NCBI GenBank assembly: GCA_947503885.1
Contig: CANNFD010000002.1
Location: 124,001-188,000 of the forward strand
Direction of reading: 5' to 3'
DNA: 64,000 nt
Source of the DNA: an uncultured Olleya sp.
GTDB taxonomy: Bacteria > Bacteroidota > Bacteroidia > Flavobacteriales > Flavobacteriaceae
Shown here: piece by piece, positions 28,421 to 35,908 of the stretch
Layout: every line of letters begins with the position of its first letter
How positions within the stretch are numbered: the stretch's first letter is position 1
Program-made: the position numbers and the translations under genes
Notes under the pieces: model-generated
What the model saw: the letters and a program-made list of their open reading frames with translations, nothing else
Database searches by the model: none
What the model was told of the DNA's origin: nothing

Positions 28421-28446
28421 TTTGATAAGCGAAAAAACCTATCAAA
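28421..28446. promoter_or_regulatory. Inverted repeat TTTGATA-N12-TATCAAA at the predicted start of the MFS operon
   Basis: Two 7-bp arms (28421-28427 and 28440-28446) surround the predicted transcription start of the minus-strand operon and overlap its -7 box. This is where a repressor could bind. It does not resemble the LacI-type palindrome upstream of susC, so the binding protein is unknown. Confidence 0.25.
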
Positions 28447-28450
28447 ACTA
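28443..28450 (-). promoter_or_regulatory. Candidate -7 element TAGTTTTG of the MFS-pgmB-GH operon
   Basis: The minus-strand octamer fits TAnnTTTG exactly and lies about 48 bases before the start codon. No TTG -33 box is seen; the 16-bp sequence shared with the susC promoter lies 8 bases upstream of it, which suggests activator dependence. Confidence 0.45.
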
Positions 28451-28458
28451 TATTACCT

Positions 28459-28474
28459 GAGAAGTAAAAATATA
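28459..28474. repeat. 16-bp element GAGAAGTAAAAATATA, copy 1 (MFS promoter)
   Basis: The sequence is identical to bases 29777-29792 in the susC promoter region. It lies just upstream of the candidate -7 box of the minus-strand enzyme operon, in reverse orientation relative to that operon. Two exact copies in the two promoters of one regulon suggest a shared binding site. Confidence 0.4.
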
Positions 28475-28527
28475 AGTTTTGATCGCTGTAAAGATATAAA
28501 AGTTTTTATATGACCAATGTTAATTTT

Positions 28528-29568
28528 TTATTTTGTTGAATCACGCTCTATTAATTCGGTTTCAATAATCACGGTTTCACAAACATCTTCTTCATCCTCT
28601 CTTTCTAAATTATTAATTAATAATTCGGCTGCTTTTTCTCCAATTTTTTGCCCATGCTGACTCACCGTTGTTAAAGAAGGCACAGCGTGTTTAGACAGTA
28701 CACCATCTGTAAAACCAATAATCTGGAGGTCTTCTGGTATTTTTAAACTTAACTTTCTTGCAACCTTCATTGCTGTAATTGCATACAGTTCATTTACAGC
28801 AAAAATTCCGTCTAATTTCTTATTGTTTTTAAAAAGATTATCTATTTCTTTTTCAAGAGCGTCCAAATGATCCTCGGACAACAACTCGTCATCTACTTTT
28901 AAAATCAAACTGGCTTTTGGATTAATTTTATTTTCTTCTAAAGCTTCTAAATACCCTTGGGTTCTTAATTTTCCAACACTTACATAATCTTTAGTTGTTA
29001 TAATAGCTACATTTTTACAACCATTATCAAGAAGCTTACTGACTGCTTTTTTAGCACCTAAAACATCGTCAACAATAACTTTATCACAATTAATCTCTTT
29101 TACTACCCTATCAAACATTACAATTGGCATGCCTTGATTAATAGTTTCTGTAAAATGATGGTAATCTTGTTGTTGTAAAGTTTCTTTAGCTATGGAAAGT
29201 ATAAAACCGTCTATACTTCCATTGGCCAACATTTCCATATTTATGACCTCTTTTGCAAAAGACTCGTTTGATAAACCAACAATAACATTATACCCCCTTT
29301 TATTAGCCACAGCCTCAATACCACTAATAACTTTAGAGAAAAAATGATGAACAATTTCTGGAATAATTATTCCTATTGTTTTTGTCTTTCTGTTTTTTAA
29401 ACTAAGCGCGATATTATTAGGTCTATAGTTATAAAACTTAGCAAAAGCTTGTACTTTAAGTCGTGTATCCTCACTAATCTCAACACTGTTTCTAAGTGCT
29501 TTTGACACTGTTGAAATAGATACATCTAGCTCTCTAGCTATTTGTTTTAATGTTATTTTCTTTTTCAT
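28528..29568 (-). CDS. LacI-family transcriptional regulator of the maltodextrin locus
   Basis: A 346-residue LacI/GalR regulator. The N-terminal helix-turn-helix LKQIARELDVSISTVSKAL (about residues 7-25) includes the hinge-side pattern for reading a central-CG palindrome; residues about 60-340 form a periplasmic-binding-protein-like effector domain (TIGIIIPEIVHHFFSKVISG at its start). It lies between the enzyme operon and the susC operon and is transcribed with the former strand. The perfect palindrome at 29703-29718, between its own start and susC, is a good candidate operator. In flavobacteria such regulators may replace SusR; the effector is probably a maltooligosaccharide or sugar phosphate, by inference. 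Confidence 0.88.
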   Translation of the reverse strand: MKKKITLKQIARELDVSISTVSKALRNSVEISEDTRLKVQAFAKFYNYRPNNIALSLKNRKTKTIGIIIPEIVHHFFSKVISGIEAVANKRGYNVIVGLSNESFAKEVINMEMLANGSIDGFILSIAKETLQQQDYHHFTETINQGMPIVMFDRVVKEINCDKVIVDDVLGAKKAVSKLLDNGCKNVAIITTKDYVSVGKLRTQGYLEALEENKINPKASLILKVDDELLSEDHLDALEKEIDNLFKNNKKLDGIFAVNELYAITAMKVARKLSLKIPEDLQIIGFTDGVLSKHAVPSLTTVSQHGQKIGEKAAELLINNLEREDEEDVCETVIIETELIERDSTK

Positions 29569-29702
29569 AAAAAAGGGTATCTGTTTGAGATTTTATAAAT
29601 ATAAGGTGTTAATCCTATTGATTTAGACTAAATATTAGTTAAATCTGAGGATATTCATTATTTTATAAGTGGTTTATCGCACAACCTTAAAAAGTTGTCA
29701 AC

Positions 29703-29718
29703 ACGAAAACGTTTTCGT
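29703..29718. promoter_or_regulatory. Perfect 16-bp palindrome ACGAAAACGTTTTCGT, candidate LacI-family operator
   Basis: The palindrome has the central CG and the AAAACGTTTT core typical of LacI/CcpA/MalR-type operators. It lies in the 257-base control region between the LacI gene and susC, about 46 bases upstream of the candidate susC -7 box, a position more typical of activation than of blocking the promoter. Confidence 0.65.
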
Positions 29719-29763
29719 AAACTGTTATTTAGATGGTTACAAAATATTAACATAAAATTTACA

Positions 29764-29771
29764 TAGCTTTA
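29764..29771 (+). promoter_or_regulatory. Weak -7-like element TAGCTTTA of susC
   Basis: The octamer matches TAnnTTTG in all but the last base and lies 54 bases before the susC start codon. The 16-bp element shared with the MFS promoter begins 5 bases after it. A degenerate box without a TTG fits an activator-dependent promoter. Confidence 0.3.
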
Positions 29772-29776
29772 TCATC

Positions 29777-29792
29777 GAGAAGTAAAAATATA
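29777..29792. repeat. 16-bp element GAGAAGTAAAAATATA, copy 2 (susC promoter)
   Basis: This is the second exact copy of the sequence at 28459-28474. Here it lies near the predicted transcription start of susC and reads in the direction of the gene. An activator site, an RNA leader element or chance in AT-rich DNA are all possible. Confidence 0.4.
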
Positions 29793-29825
29793 CATTTAAA
29801 ATTTAAACTAATTTAATATTATTGT

Positions 29826-32800
29826 ATGAAAACAATTTTTAAAAGGCTCCTGCTAGCTTTGCTGTTTTTACCAACTGTAATACTTGCACAAAGTACAGTT
29901 ACTGGGACAGTTACAGAACAAGCTACCGCCTTACCAATACCTACGGTTAATGTTGTTATAAAAAACACAACCAAAGGAACTGCTACCGATTTTGATGGTA
30001 ATTACTCTCTAGAGGTTAATCAAGGAGACGTTTTAATGTTCTCTTACATTGGTTACTTAACTCAAGAAATTACTTATAATGGTCAATCTAAAATTGATGT
30101 TGCATTAATTGAAGACGCTGCGTTATTAGATGAAATTGTTATTATTGGATATGGTAGCGTAAAAAAAGAAGACTTAACAGGATCTGTTGATGTTGTATCA
30201 TCAAAAGATTTTAATAAAGGTGCAATAATATCTACAGACCAATTACTTCAAGGTAAAGCTGCTGGAGTTAGAATTACTGATAGCGGTGGATCACCAGACT
30301 CCTCTCCCAATATTAGAATTAGAGGTGGTGCATCTTTAAATGCAGATAGTAGCCCATTAATTGTTATTGACGGTGTGCCAATCGGAAATCAAAACCCTGC
30401 TGGTGTTAGCAACCCTTTATCTTTAGTTAACCCTAATGATGTTGAAAGCTTTACAATATTAAAAGATGCTTCCGCTACAGCCATTTATGGTTCTAGAGCC
30501 TCTAACGGTGTAATTATTATTACAACAAAAAGAGGGACTTCTGGCGAGGCACAATACAATTTTTCAACTTCTGTAACTGCGAGTAGCGCTGGTGATGGTT
30601 TAGACATGATGGCTAGTAAAGACTATATTAGATTTATTAGACAATATCACCCAAATTTAGAAGCTAGTTTAGGTGTTCCTGTTGGATCTGTAACAAACAA
30701 TGAGCCTTATAATATCATCCAAGTAAATATTTACGATACAGATGGTAATATTACTGGAGTTGAAAACAGAGCAATTTACAACACAAATTGGAGAGACGCC
30801 ATTACAAGAACAGCATTTACTAACAACACTAACTTTTCTGTAAGAGCTAATTTAGGAGAAAATTTACCTTTCAGAGCTTCTTTGGCATACAATAATGCAG
30901 AAGGTGTAGTAAGAACAGATGATTATAAACGTTATAGTGCTGCTTTTAAATTATCACCTAGTTTATTAGATGATAATCTAAAAATCAATACTAATGCTAA
31001 ATTTACTTTTGCAGATAAAAACGCAACAGATGCAGGTGGTGCACTTGGTGGTGCTTTAGTATTTGACCCAACAAAACCAATAAAAAATACGACTGGACAA
31101 TTTGGTGGATTTTACACAAACTTTAATGCTAGTGAAAACATTATTGATGGTCAATATAATCCAGTTGCTTTATTAGAGCAAAGAGAAAGACCGGAAGAGG
31201 CATTTAGATTTTTAGGTAATATTGAATTAGATTATACAATGCCTTTTTTACCAGAATTAAAAGCGGTGGTTAACTTAGGTTTGGACGCATCTAGATCTAA
31301 AATATCTGAAACTTTTGGTGAAGGTGCTTTGGCAACATATAGGTTAAACGAAAATGGTGATGGTGTATTTAATCCAGGTTTAAATTATGCCGAAAGACAA
31401 CACATCACAAACACGACTTTTGATGCATACCTACAATATGCTAAACAATTAGAAGAAAGCTTTGTTAATAGTTACGACTTTCAGTTAGGTTATGCTTATC
31501 AAAACTTTAAAACAGACGGAAACAAAGACGTGTTCGCTTATGCTTCAACTACTGAAGAAGGTGTAATTGGAGATAGATATCAAGTTTTTAACCAAAACAA
31601 TCCTAATAACAGATATTTTAATAGTCAAAATTTACAATCGTTTTTTGGTCGTTCAAATATAAATATTGAAAACAAGTATTTAGTGACTTTATCTTTAAGA
31701 GCCGATGCTTCATCTTTATTTGTCTTTGACGATGTTTGGGGAGATGGCGTTTGGGGATTATTCCCTTCTGCAGCCATAGCATGGAAAGTTAAAGAAGAAA
31801 CATTTTTAAAAGATGTTGATTTTGTAGATGATTTTAAAATCAGATTAGGTTGGGGTAAAACAGGGCAACAAAATATTTCTGGAGCTGTAGGTTTTTATCC
31901 AACAAGCCCATTATTTATTGTAGGAGATCAAAATAGTCAGTACTTACCTGGGAGCAATCTTTACTCTGCAGCACCATTCCAAACAGGACTAACTTGGGAA
32001 AAAACTTCGACTTATAATGCAGGAGTAGATTTTGCATTATTTAAAAACAGATTAATTACTGGTAGTTTTGATGTGTTTAATAGAGAAACAGAAGATTTAT
32101 TAACAAGAGTTAATTTACCTCCAGGACAAGCACTAACAGATAATTTTATTGCTAACGCAGGAACTACGGAAAGTAAAGGTTTTGAACTAGCATTAAATAT
32201 AAACCCAGTTTCTACAGACGACTTTAACGTAAGTTTAAATTCAAACTTTTCTTATGCTAGAACAGAGGTTACCGATTTAGGCGGTATTAACACGCTTCCT
32301 ATTGGTGGTGGACTATTAGGAACTGGATCTAACCTATTATTTAATATTTTAGGAAAACAACCTTACCAAGCAGGATTATTTAAACAAGTTTATGACACTA
32401 GCGGTAATCCAATCCCTAATGCTTTTGTAGATTTAAATGGGGATAATGTAATTACAGAAGAAGATAAATACTTTACTCCATTAAGACCAAACTGGAATTT
32501 TGGATTTGGATTTAATGTAAACTATAAAAACTGGGATTTAGGCGCATCTTTTAGAGGGCAACTAGACGGTAAAGTATATGATTTAAACGAGCTAAGATTT
32601 GGACATACAGAAAGTGCTGCTCCAAACAATAATACTAGTATTACTAATGTATTAAACTTTTATAACGGATCAGCTAACCCAGCATTCCAAGATGCGATTG
32701 GAAACATACAGTTTTCTGACCATTTCTTAAAAGATGCAAGTTTTATGAGATGTGAGAATATTGTTTTAGGATATAACTTACCTCAAAACTTTATAAAAGA

Positions 32801-32948
32801 TACTAATATGAGATTGTATGCATCGGTTAACAATCCTTTTATTATTAGTAACTATAATGGTCAAGACCCTGAGCAATTTGGTGGTATTGATGGTGCTTTT
32901 TACCCAAGACCAACCGCATATACGTTTGGTGTAAATATTGATTTTTAA
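29826..32948 (+). CDS. susC: SusC-family TonB-dependent outer-membrane transporter
   Basis: A 1040-residue TonB-linked porin with a signal peptide (cleaved near ILAQ), an N-terminal carboxypeptidase-regulatory-like domain (STVTGTVTEQATALPIPTVN to about residue 95), a TonB-box-like and plug region (GYGSVKKEDLTGSVDVVSSK and IRIRGGASLNADSSPLIVID) and a C-terminal 22-strand barrel ending in a terminal Phe. It imports maltooligosaccharides through the outer membrane together with SusD. The susD gene starts 13 bases downstream. Sugar specificity is inferred from the surrounding amylases. The leader of about 50 bases carries the shared 16-bp element. Confidence 0.92.
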   Translation: MKTIFKRLLLALLFLPTVILAQSTVTGTVTEQATALPIPTVNVVIKNTTKGTATDFDGNYSLEVNQGDVLMFSYIGYLTQEITYNGQSKIDVALIEDAALLDEIVIIGYGSVKKEDLTGSVDVVSSKDFNKGAIISTDQLLQGKAAGVRITDSGGSPDSSPNIRIRGGASLNADSSPLIVIDGVPIGNQNPAGVSNPLSLVNPNDVESFTILKDASATAIYGSRASNGVIIITTKRGTSGEAQYNFSTSVTASSAGDGLDMMASKDYIRFIRQYHPNLEASLGVPVGSVTNNEPYNIIQVNIYDTDGNITGVENRAIYNTNWRDAITRTAFTNNTNFSVRANLGENLPFRASLAYNNAEGVVRTDDYKRYSAAFKLSPSLLDDNLKINTNAKFTFADKNATDAGGALGGALVFDPTKPIKNTTGQFGGFYTNFNASENIIDGQYNPVALLEQRERPEEAFRFLGNIELDYTMPFLPELKAVVNLGLDASRSKISETFGEGALATYRLNENGDGVFNPGLNYAERQHITNTTFDAYLQYAKQLEESFVNSYDFQLGYAYQNFKTDGNKDVFAYASTTEEGVIGDRYQVFNQNNPNNRYFNSQNLQSFFGRSNINIENKYLVTLSLRADASSLFVFDDVWGDGVWGLFPSAAIAWKVKEETFLKDVDFVDDFKIRLGWGKTGQQNISGAVGFYPTSPLFIVGDQNSQYLPGSNLYSAAPFQTGLTWEKTSTYNAGVDFALFKNRLITGSFDVFNRETEDLLTRVNLPPGQALTDNFIANAGTTESKGFELALNINPVSTDDFNVSLNSNFSYARTEVTDLGGINTLPIGGGLLGTGSNLLFNILGKQPYQAGLFKQVYDTSGNPIPNAFVDLNGDNVITEEDKYFTPLRPNWNFGFGFNVNYKNWDLGASFRGQLDGKVYDLNELRFGHTESAAPNNNTSITNVLNFYNGSANPAFQDAIGNIQFSDHFLKDASFMRCENIVLGYNLPQNFIKDTNMRLYASVNNPFIISNYNGQDPEQFGGIDGAFYPRPTAYTFGVNIDF

Positions 32949-32961
32949 AAAAATAAAGACA

Positions 32962-34506
32962 ATGAAAAAAATACTATTAACATGTTTTGGTCTAGCGTTA
33001 TTGACAACTCTAACGTCTTGTGTAAACGACTTAGACACAGAACCTAAGATAGAGCTAACGCTTGAACAATTATTACAAGACGACCCTAATGCTATTGAAG
33101 GTGTTTTATCAAGATTATACGCTTCATTCGCATTATCAGGACCAAGTGGACCTGGAAGCTCAGATATTAGTGATGACCCTGGAGAGTCTCCTTTTTTAAG
33201 AGGAATTATTAATCTGCAAGATTTTACAGCAGATGGAATGAAAAATAGATGGGGAGATGATGGGCTAGACCAATTAACAACAACATCTCAATGGACAAGT
33301 ACAAATAAATTTTTTAGATATTTATACAACAGAGCCTATTATACAATTCCACAGTGTAACAACTTGTTAAATGTTTTACCTAACGCTGGTGTAAACATTT
33401 CAGAATCTATCAAAAGTGAAGTACGATTTTTACGATCTTTAGCTTATTTCTATCTTATAGACGCTTTTGGTAAAGGTGTTTTAGCTACTGAAGATAACTT
33501 TGGAACATCAGAGTTTTTACCAGAAGCTTCAAGACTTGAGCTGTTTAATTATGTTGAATCTGAGCTTTTAGCAATTGAACCTACAATTGGAAACAATAAT
33601 GGTTATGGTAGAGCAAATACTTTTGTTGTAGATATGCTTTTAAGCAAACTATATATTAATGCAGAAGTATATACCGGAACTGCAAGATATGATGATGCTG
33701 CAATATATTTAAATAAGATAATCAATGAAGGTGGTTATGCATTAACAAATAACTTTTTAGAAAATTTCTCAGGAGATAATGATTCTTCTACCGAGATAAT
33801 CTACCCTTTAATTGCAGACCCAGTAGTAAGTCAAAGTTTTGGTAACACTACTTATATAGTAAATGGAAGCTTAAGTCCTGACACAATTCCTATCGGAGAT
33901 TTTGGTGCTGCAGAAGGTTGGCAAGGTCACAGAGCAACTAGTGCTTGGTACGGATTATTTGGAGACTTAGATACATCTAATGACGCTAGAGCTAGTTTAT
34001 TCTGGACAGAAGGACATAACTATATTATGACCGACTATAGAGAATGGACTGATGGTTACCCTTCAATTAAATTTAGAAATAGCGACTTTAATGAAGCTAA
34101 CCCTAATGTAACATCATTCTCAGGTACAGATTTTCCTTTATATAGATTAGCAGATGTATACTTAATGTATGCAGAATGTGCTTTAAGAGGCGCCTCTAAC
34201 ACAACTATGAATGATGCTTTAACTTATGTTAATATGGTTAGAACACGTTCTAATGCCGACCCAATAATAATGGCTGACTTAGATTTAGATTTTATTCTTG
34301 ACGAAAGAGCAAGAGAATTAAATTTAGAAGGTCACAGAAGAACTGACTTAATACGTTTTAATAAATTTACAGGAGGTAGCTACTTATGGCCTTGGAAAGG
34401 AAACACCCTTAATGGAACATCAATTCCAGATTCTTATAATTTATTTCCAATTCCACAATCTGCGTTAGACGCAAATCCAAACTTACAACAAAACTTAGGT
34501 TACTAA
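32962..34506 (+). CDS. susD: SusD/RagB-family starch-binding lipoprotein
   Basis: A 514-residue surface lipoprotein that caps the SusC barrel and binds glycans. The start at 32962 (MKKILLTCFGLALLTTLTSC) is preferred over an upstream in-frame ATG at 32938, which would lie inside susC and precede the signal peptide. The lipobox TLTSC gives a lipidated Cys. The N-terminal TPR-like region with SEVRFLRSLAYFYLIDAFG and the C-terminal ERARELNLEGHRRTDLIRF motif are SusD hallmarks. It lies 13 bases after susC and 16 before the SusE-like gene, so the three are one operon. Confidence 0.92.
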   Translation: MKKILLTCFGLALLTTLTSCVNDLDTEPKIELTLEQLLQDDPNAIEGVLSRLYASFALSGPSGPGSSDISDDPGESPFLRGIINLQDFTADGMKNRWGDDGLDQLTTTSQWTSTNKFFRYLYNRAYYTIPQCNNLLNVLPNAGVNISESIKSEVRFLRSLAYFYLIDAFGKGVLATEDNFGTSEFLPEASRLELFNYVESELLAIEPTIGNNNGYGRANTFVVDMLLSKLYINAEVYTGTARYDDAAIYLNKIINEGGYALTNNFLENFSGDNDSSTEIIYPLIADPVVSQSFGNTTYIVNGSLSPDTIPIGDFGAAEGWQGHRATSAWYGLFGDLDTSNDARASLFWTEGHNYIMTDYREWTDGYPSIKFRNSDFNEANPNVTSFSGTDFPLYRLADVYLMYAECALRGASNTTMNDALTYVNMVRTRSNADPIIMADLDLDFILDERARELNLEGHRRTDLIRFNKFTGGSYLWPWKGNTLNGTSIPDSYNLFPIPQSALDANPNLQQNLGY

Positions 34507-34522
34507 TTAAAAAAAAATAACA

Positions 34523-35839
34523 ATGAAAAATTTTAAACTTTTACTATTAGCAGTTTTTGCCATTTTTAGTTTAAACTCATGTGAAGAAAATGATGACTTA
34601 GTCTTCACTGCTGCTCCTGAAGGCGAATTTACTTTTGTAAACTCATTCTTGGACGAATATGTTTTGACAACAACAACATCAAATAATATAGCTGAGCGTT
34701 TTGTATTTAACCCTGCAAAATTTGACGTTCCAAGTCCAATAAACTACGTTTTAGAAACTTCAGTATCTGGAGATTTTACAGATGCTATGGATCTTACAAG
34801 CCCAACAACAACTAATGAAATACCAGTTACTGTTGGCCAGTTAATCAATTTAGCTACAGATGCTGGAATTACAGAAAACGGTATTTTAAACTTTAGAGTT
34901 AAAGCTTTTTTAGGTGATTTAGCTACAACAACTGAGTTTTCTTATTCTCCAATTCAAATGTTAAATGTGACAATCGCTACTGACGCAGGTGGTGGATCTG
35001 GTATAGAACCAGTAAGCTGGGGAATAGTTGGTTCAGGATATAACAATTGGGGAGCATTTGAAGATCAAACTTTTTACTCTACCGACCAAGCTGGTGTATT
35101 TTTTACTCATGTAACATTAGTAGATGGCGAAATTAAGTTTAGAGAAAATAACATGTGGGATAATGATTTTGGAGACACTGGTGCTGACGGTACTTTAGAG
35201 GCAGGAGGAGACAACATAGTTGTTACTGCTGGTACTTACAAAATAATAATGAACACAAATGATAATACTTACACCATGGAGCCTTTTTCTTGGGGTGTTG
35301 TAGGATCAGGATATAACGATTGGGGTGCTAGTCCAGATGCTAGATTTACTTATGATTATGTAACAGACACATACAAAGTTGGGGTGCGTTTAGTTGATGG
35401 AGAAATCAAATTTAGAAAAAACAACGATTGGAATGAAGACTTCGGAGATACTGGTGCAGATATGACACTAGAAGCTGGAGGGGACAACATTGTTGTAACA
35501 GCTGGTCACTATGCTATTACTTTAGACTTCAACGCAGGTACTTATACAATGGAACCAACCAACCTTTATGGTGTTGTAGGTTCTGGGTATAATGACTGGG
35601 GTGCAACACAAGATTTTACTTTTACACCTTTAAGTAATGATATTTGGGTAGCTGAAGTTGTAACTTTAGTAGATGGCGAAATTAAATTTAGAATAAATGA
35701 CGCATGGGATTCTGATTTTGGAGATACAGGTGCGGATGGTACTTTAGACGCTGGTGGAGACAACATTGTTGTTACAGCTGGTAATTACAGAATTAAACTT
35801 AATTTAATGGATAATACTTATTCATTAAATCAGTTATAA
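34523..35839 (+). CDS. SusE-like outer-membrane lipoprotein with three tandem starch-binding repeats
   Basis: A 438-residue lipoprotein (lipobox SLNSC, Cys20). Residues about 25-155 match the SusE N-terminal domain. Three tandem repeats follow at about 164-254, 255-345 and 346-438, each containing the pattern GSGYN(D/N)WGA, LVDGEIKFR, DFGDTGAD and GGDNIVVTAG. Each repeat carries Trp and other aromatic residues suited to glucan stacking, as in SusE/SusF carbohydrate-binding domains. It would hold starch at the cell surface for the secreted amylase and SusCD. It is the last gene before a strong terminator. The repeats are close enough to suggest recent duplication. Confidence 0.85.
   Translation: MKNFKLLLLAVFAIFSLNSCEENDDLVFTAAPEGEFTFVNSFLDEYVLTTTTSNNIAERFVFNPAKFDVPSPINYVLETSVSGDFTDAMDLTSPTTTNEIPVTVGQLINLATDAGITENGILNFRVKAFLGDLATTTEFSYSPIQMLNVTIATDAGGGSGIEPVSWGIVGSGYNNWGAFEDQTFYSTDQAGVFFTHVTLVDGEIKFRENNMWDNDFGDTGADGTLEAGGDNIVVTAGTYKIIMNTNDNTYTMEPFSWGVVGSGYNDWGASPDARFTYDYVTDTYKVGVRLVDGEIKFRKNNDWNEDFGDTGADMTLEAGGDNIVVTAGHYAITLDFNAGTYTMEPTNLYGVVGSGYNDWGATQDFTFTPLSNDIWVAEVVTLVDGEIKFRINDAWDSDFGDTGADGTLDAGGDNIVVTAGNYRIKLNLMDNTYSLNQL
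35012..35836 (+). repeat. Three direct repeats of about 273 bases inside the SusE-like gene
   Basis: Units run at about 35012-35284, 35285-35557 and 35558-35836. All three encode the blocks VDGEIKFR, FGDTGAD and GGDNIVVTAG with the same spacing, and the DNA is also visibly similar. Unit 3 is slightly longer (93 codons against 91). Confidence 0.85.
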
Positions 35840-35864
35840 TGATTACTTTATTTTTAAAATAACA

Positions 35865-35895
35865 AAAAAGGGCTGTTTTTATTACAGCCCTTTTT
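35865..35895 (+). terminator. Rho-independent terminator after the susCDE operon
   Basis: A 12-bp stem, AAAAAGGGCTGT with ACAGCCCTTTTT, and a 7-base loop, ending in a T-run, lies 25 bases past the SusE stop codon and 14 bases before the amylase start. Its position means the amylase is expressed by read-through or from a promoter within this small gap. Confidence 0.85.
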
Positions 35896-35908
35896 AAATT
35901 CAGTTTTT

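Noticed and set aside
32938-32961. Upstream start of susD
   Set aside because: It lies within the end of susC and would place eight residues before a normal signal peptide with lipobox.
35012-35836. Tandem repeats as a CRISPR-like array
   Set aside because: The repeats are about 273 bases, in frame and coding, without spacers.
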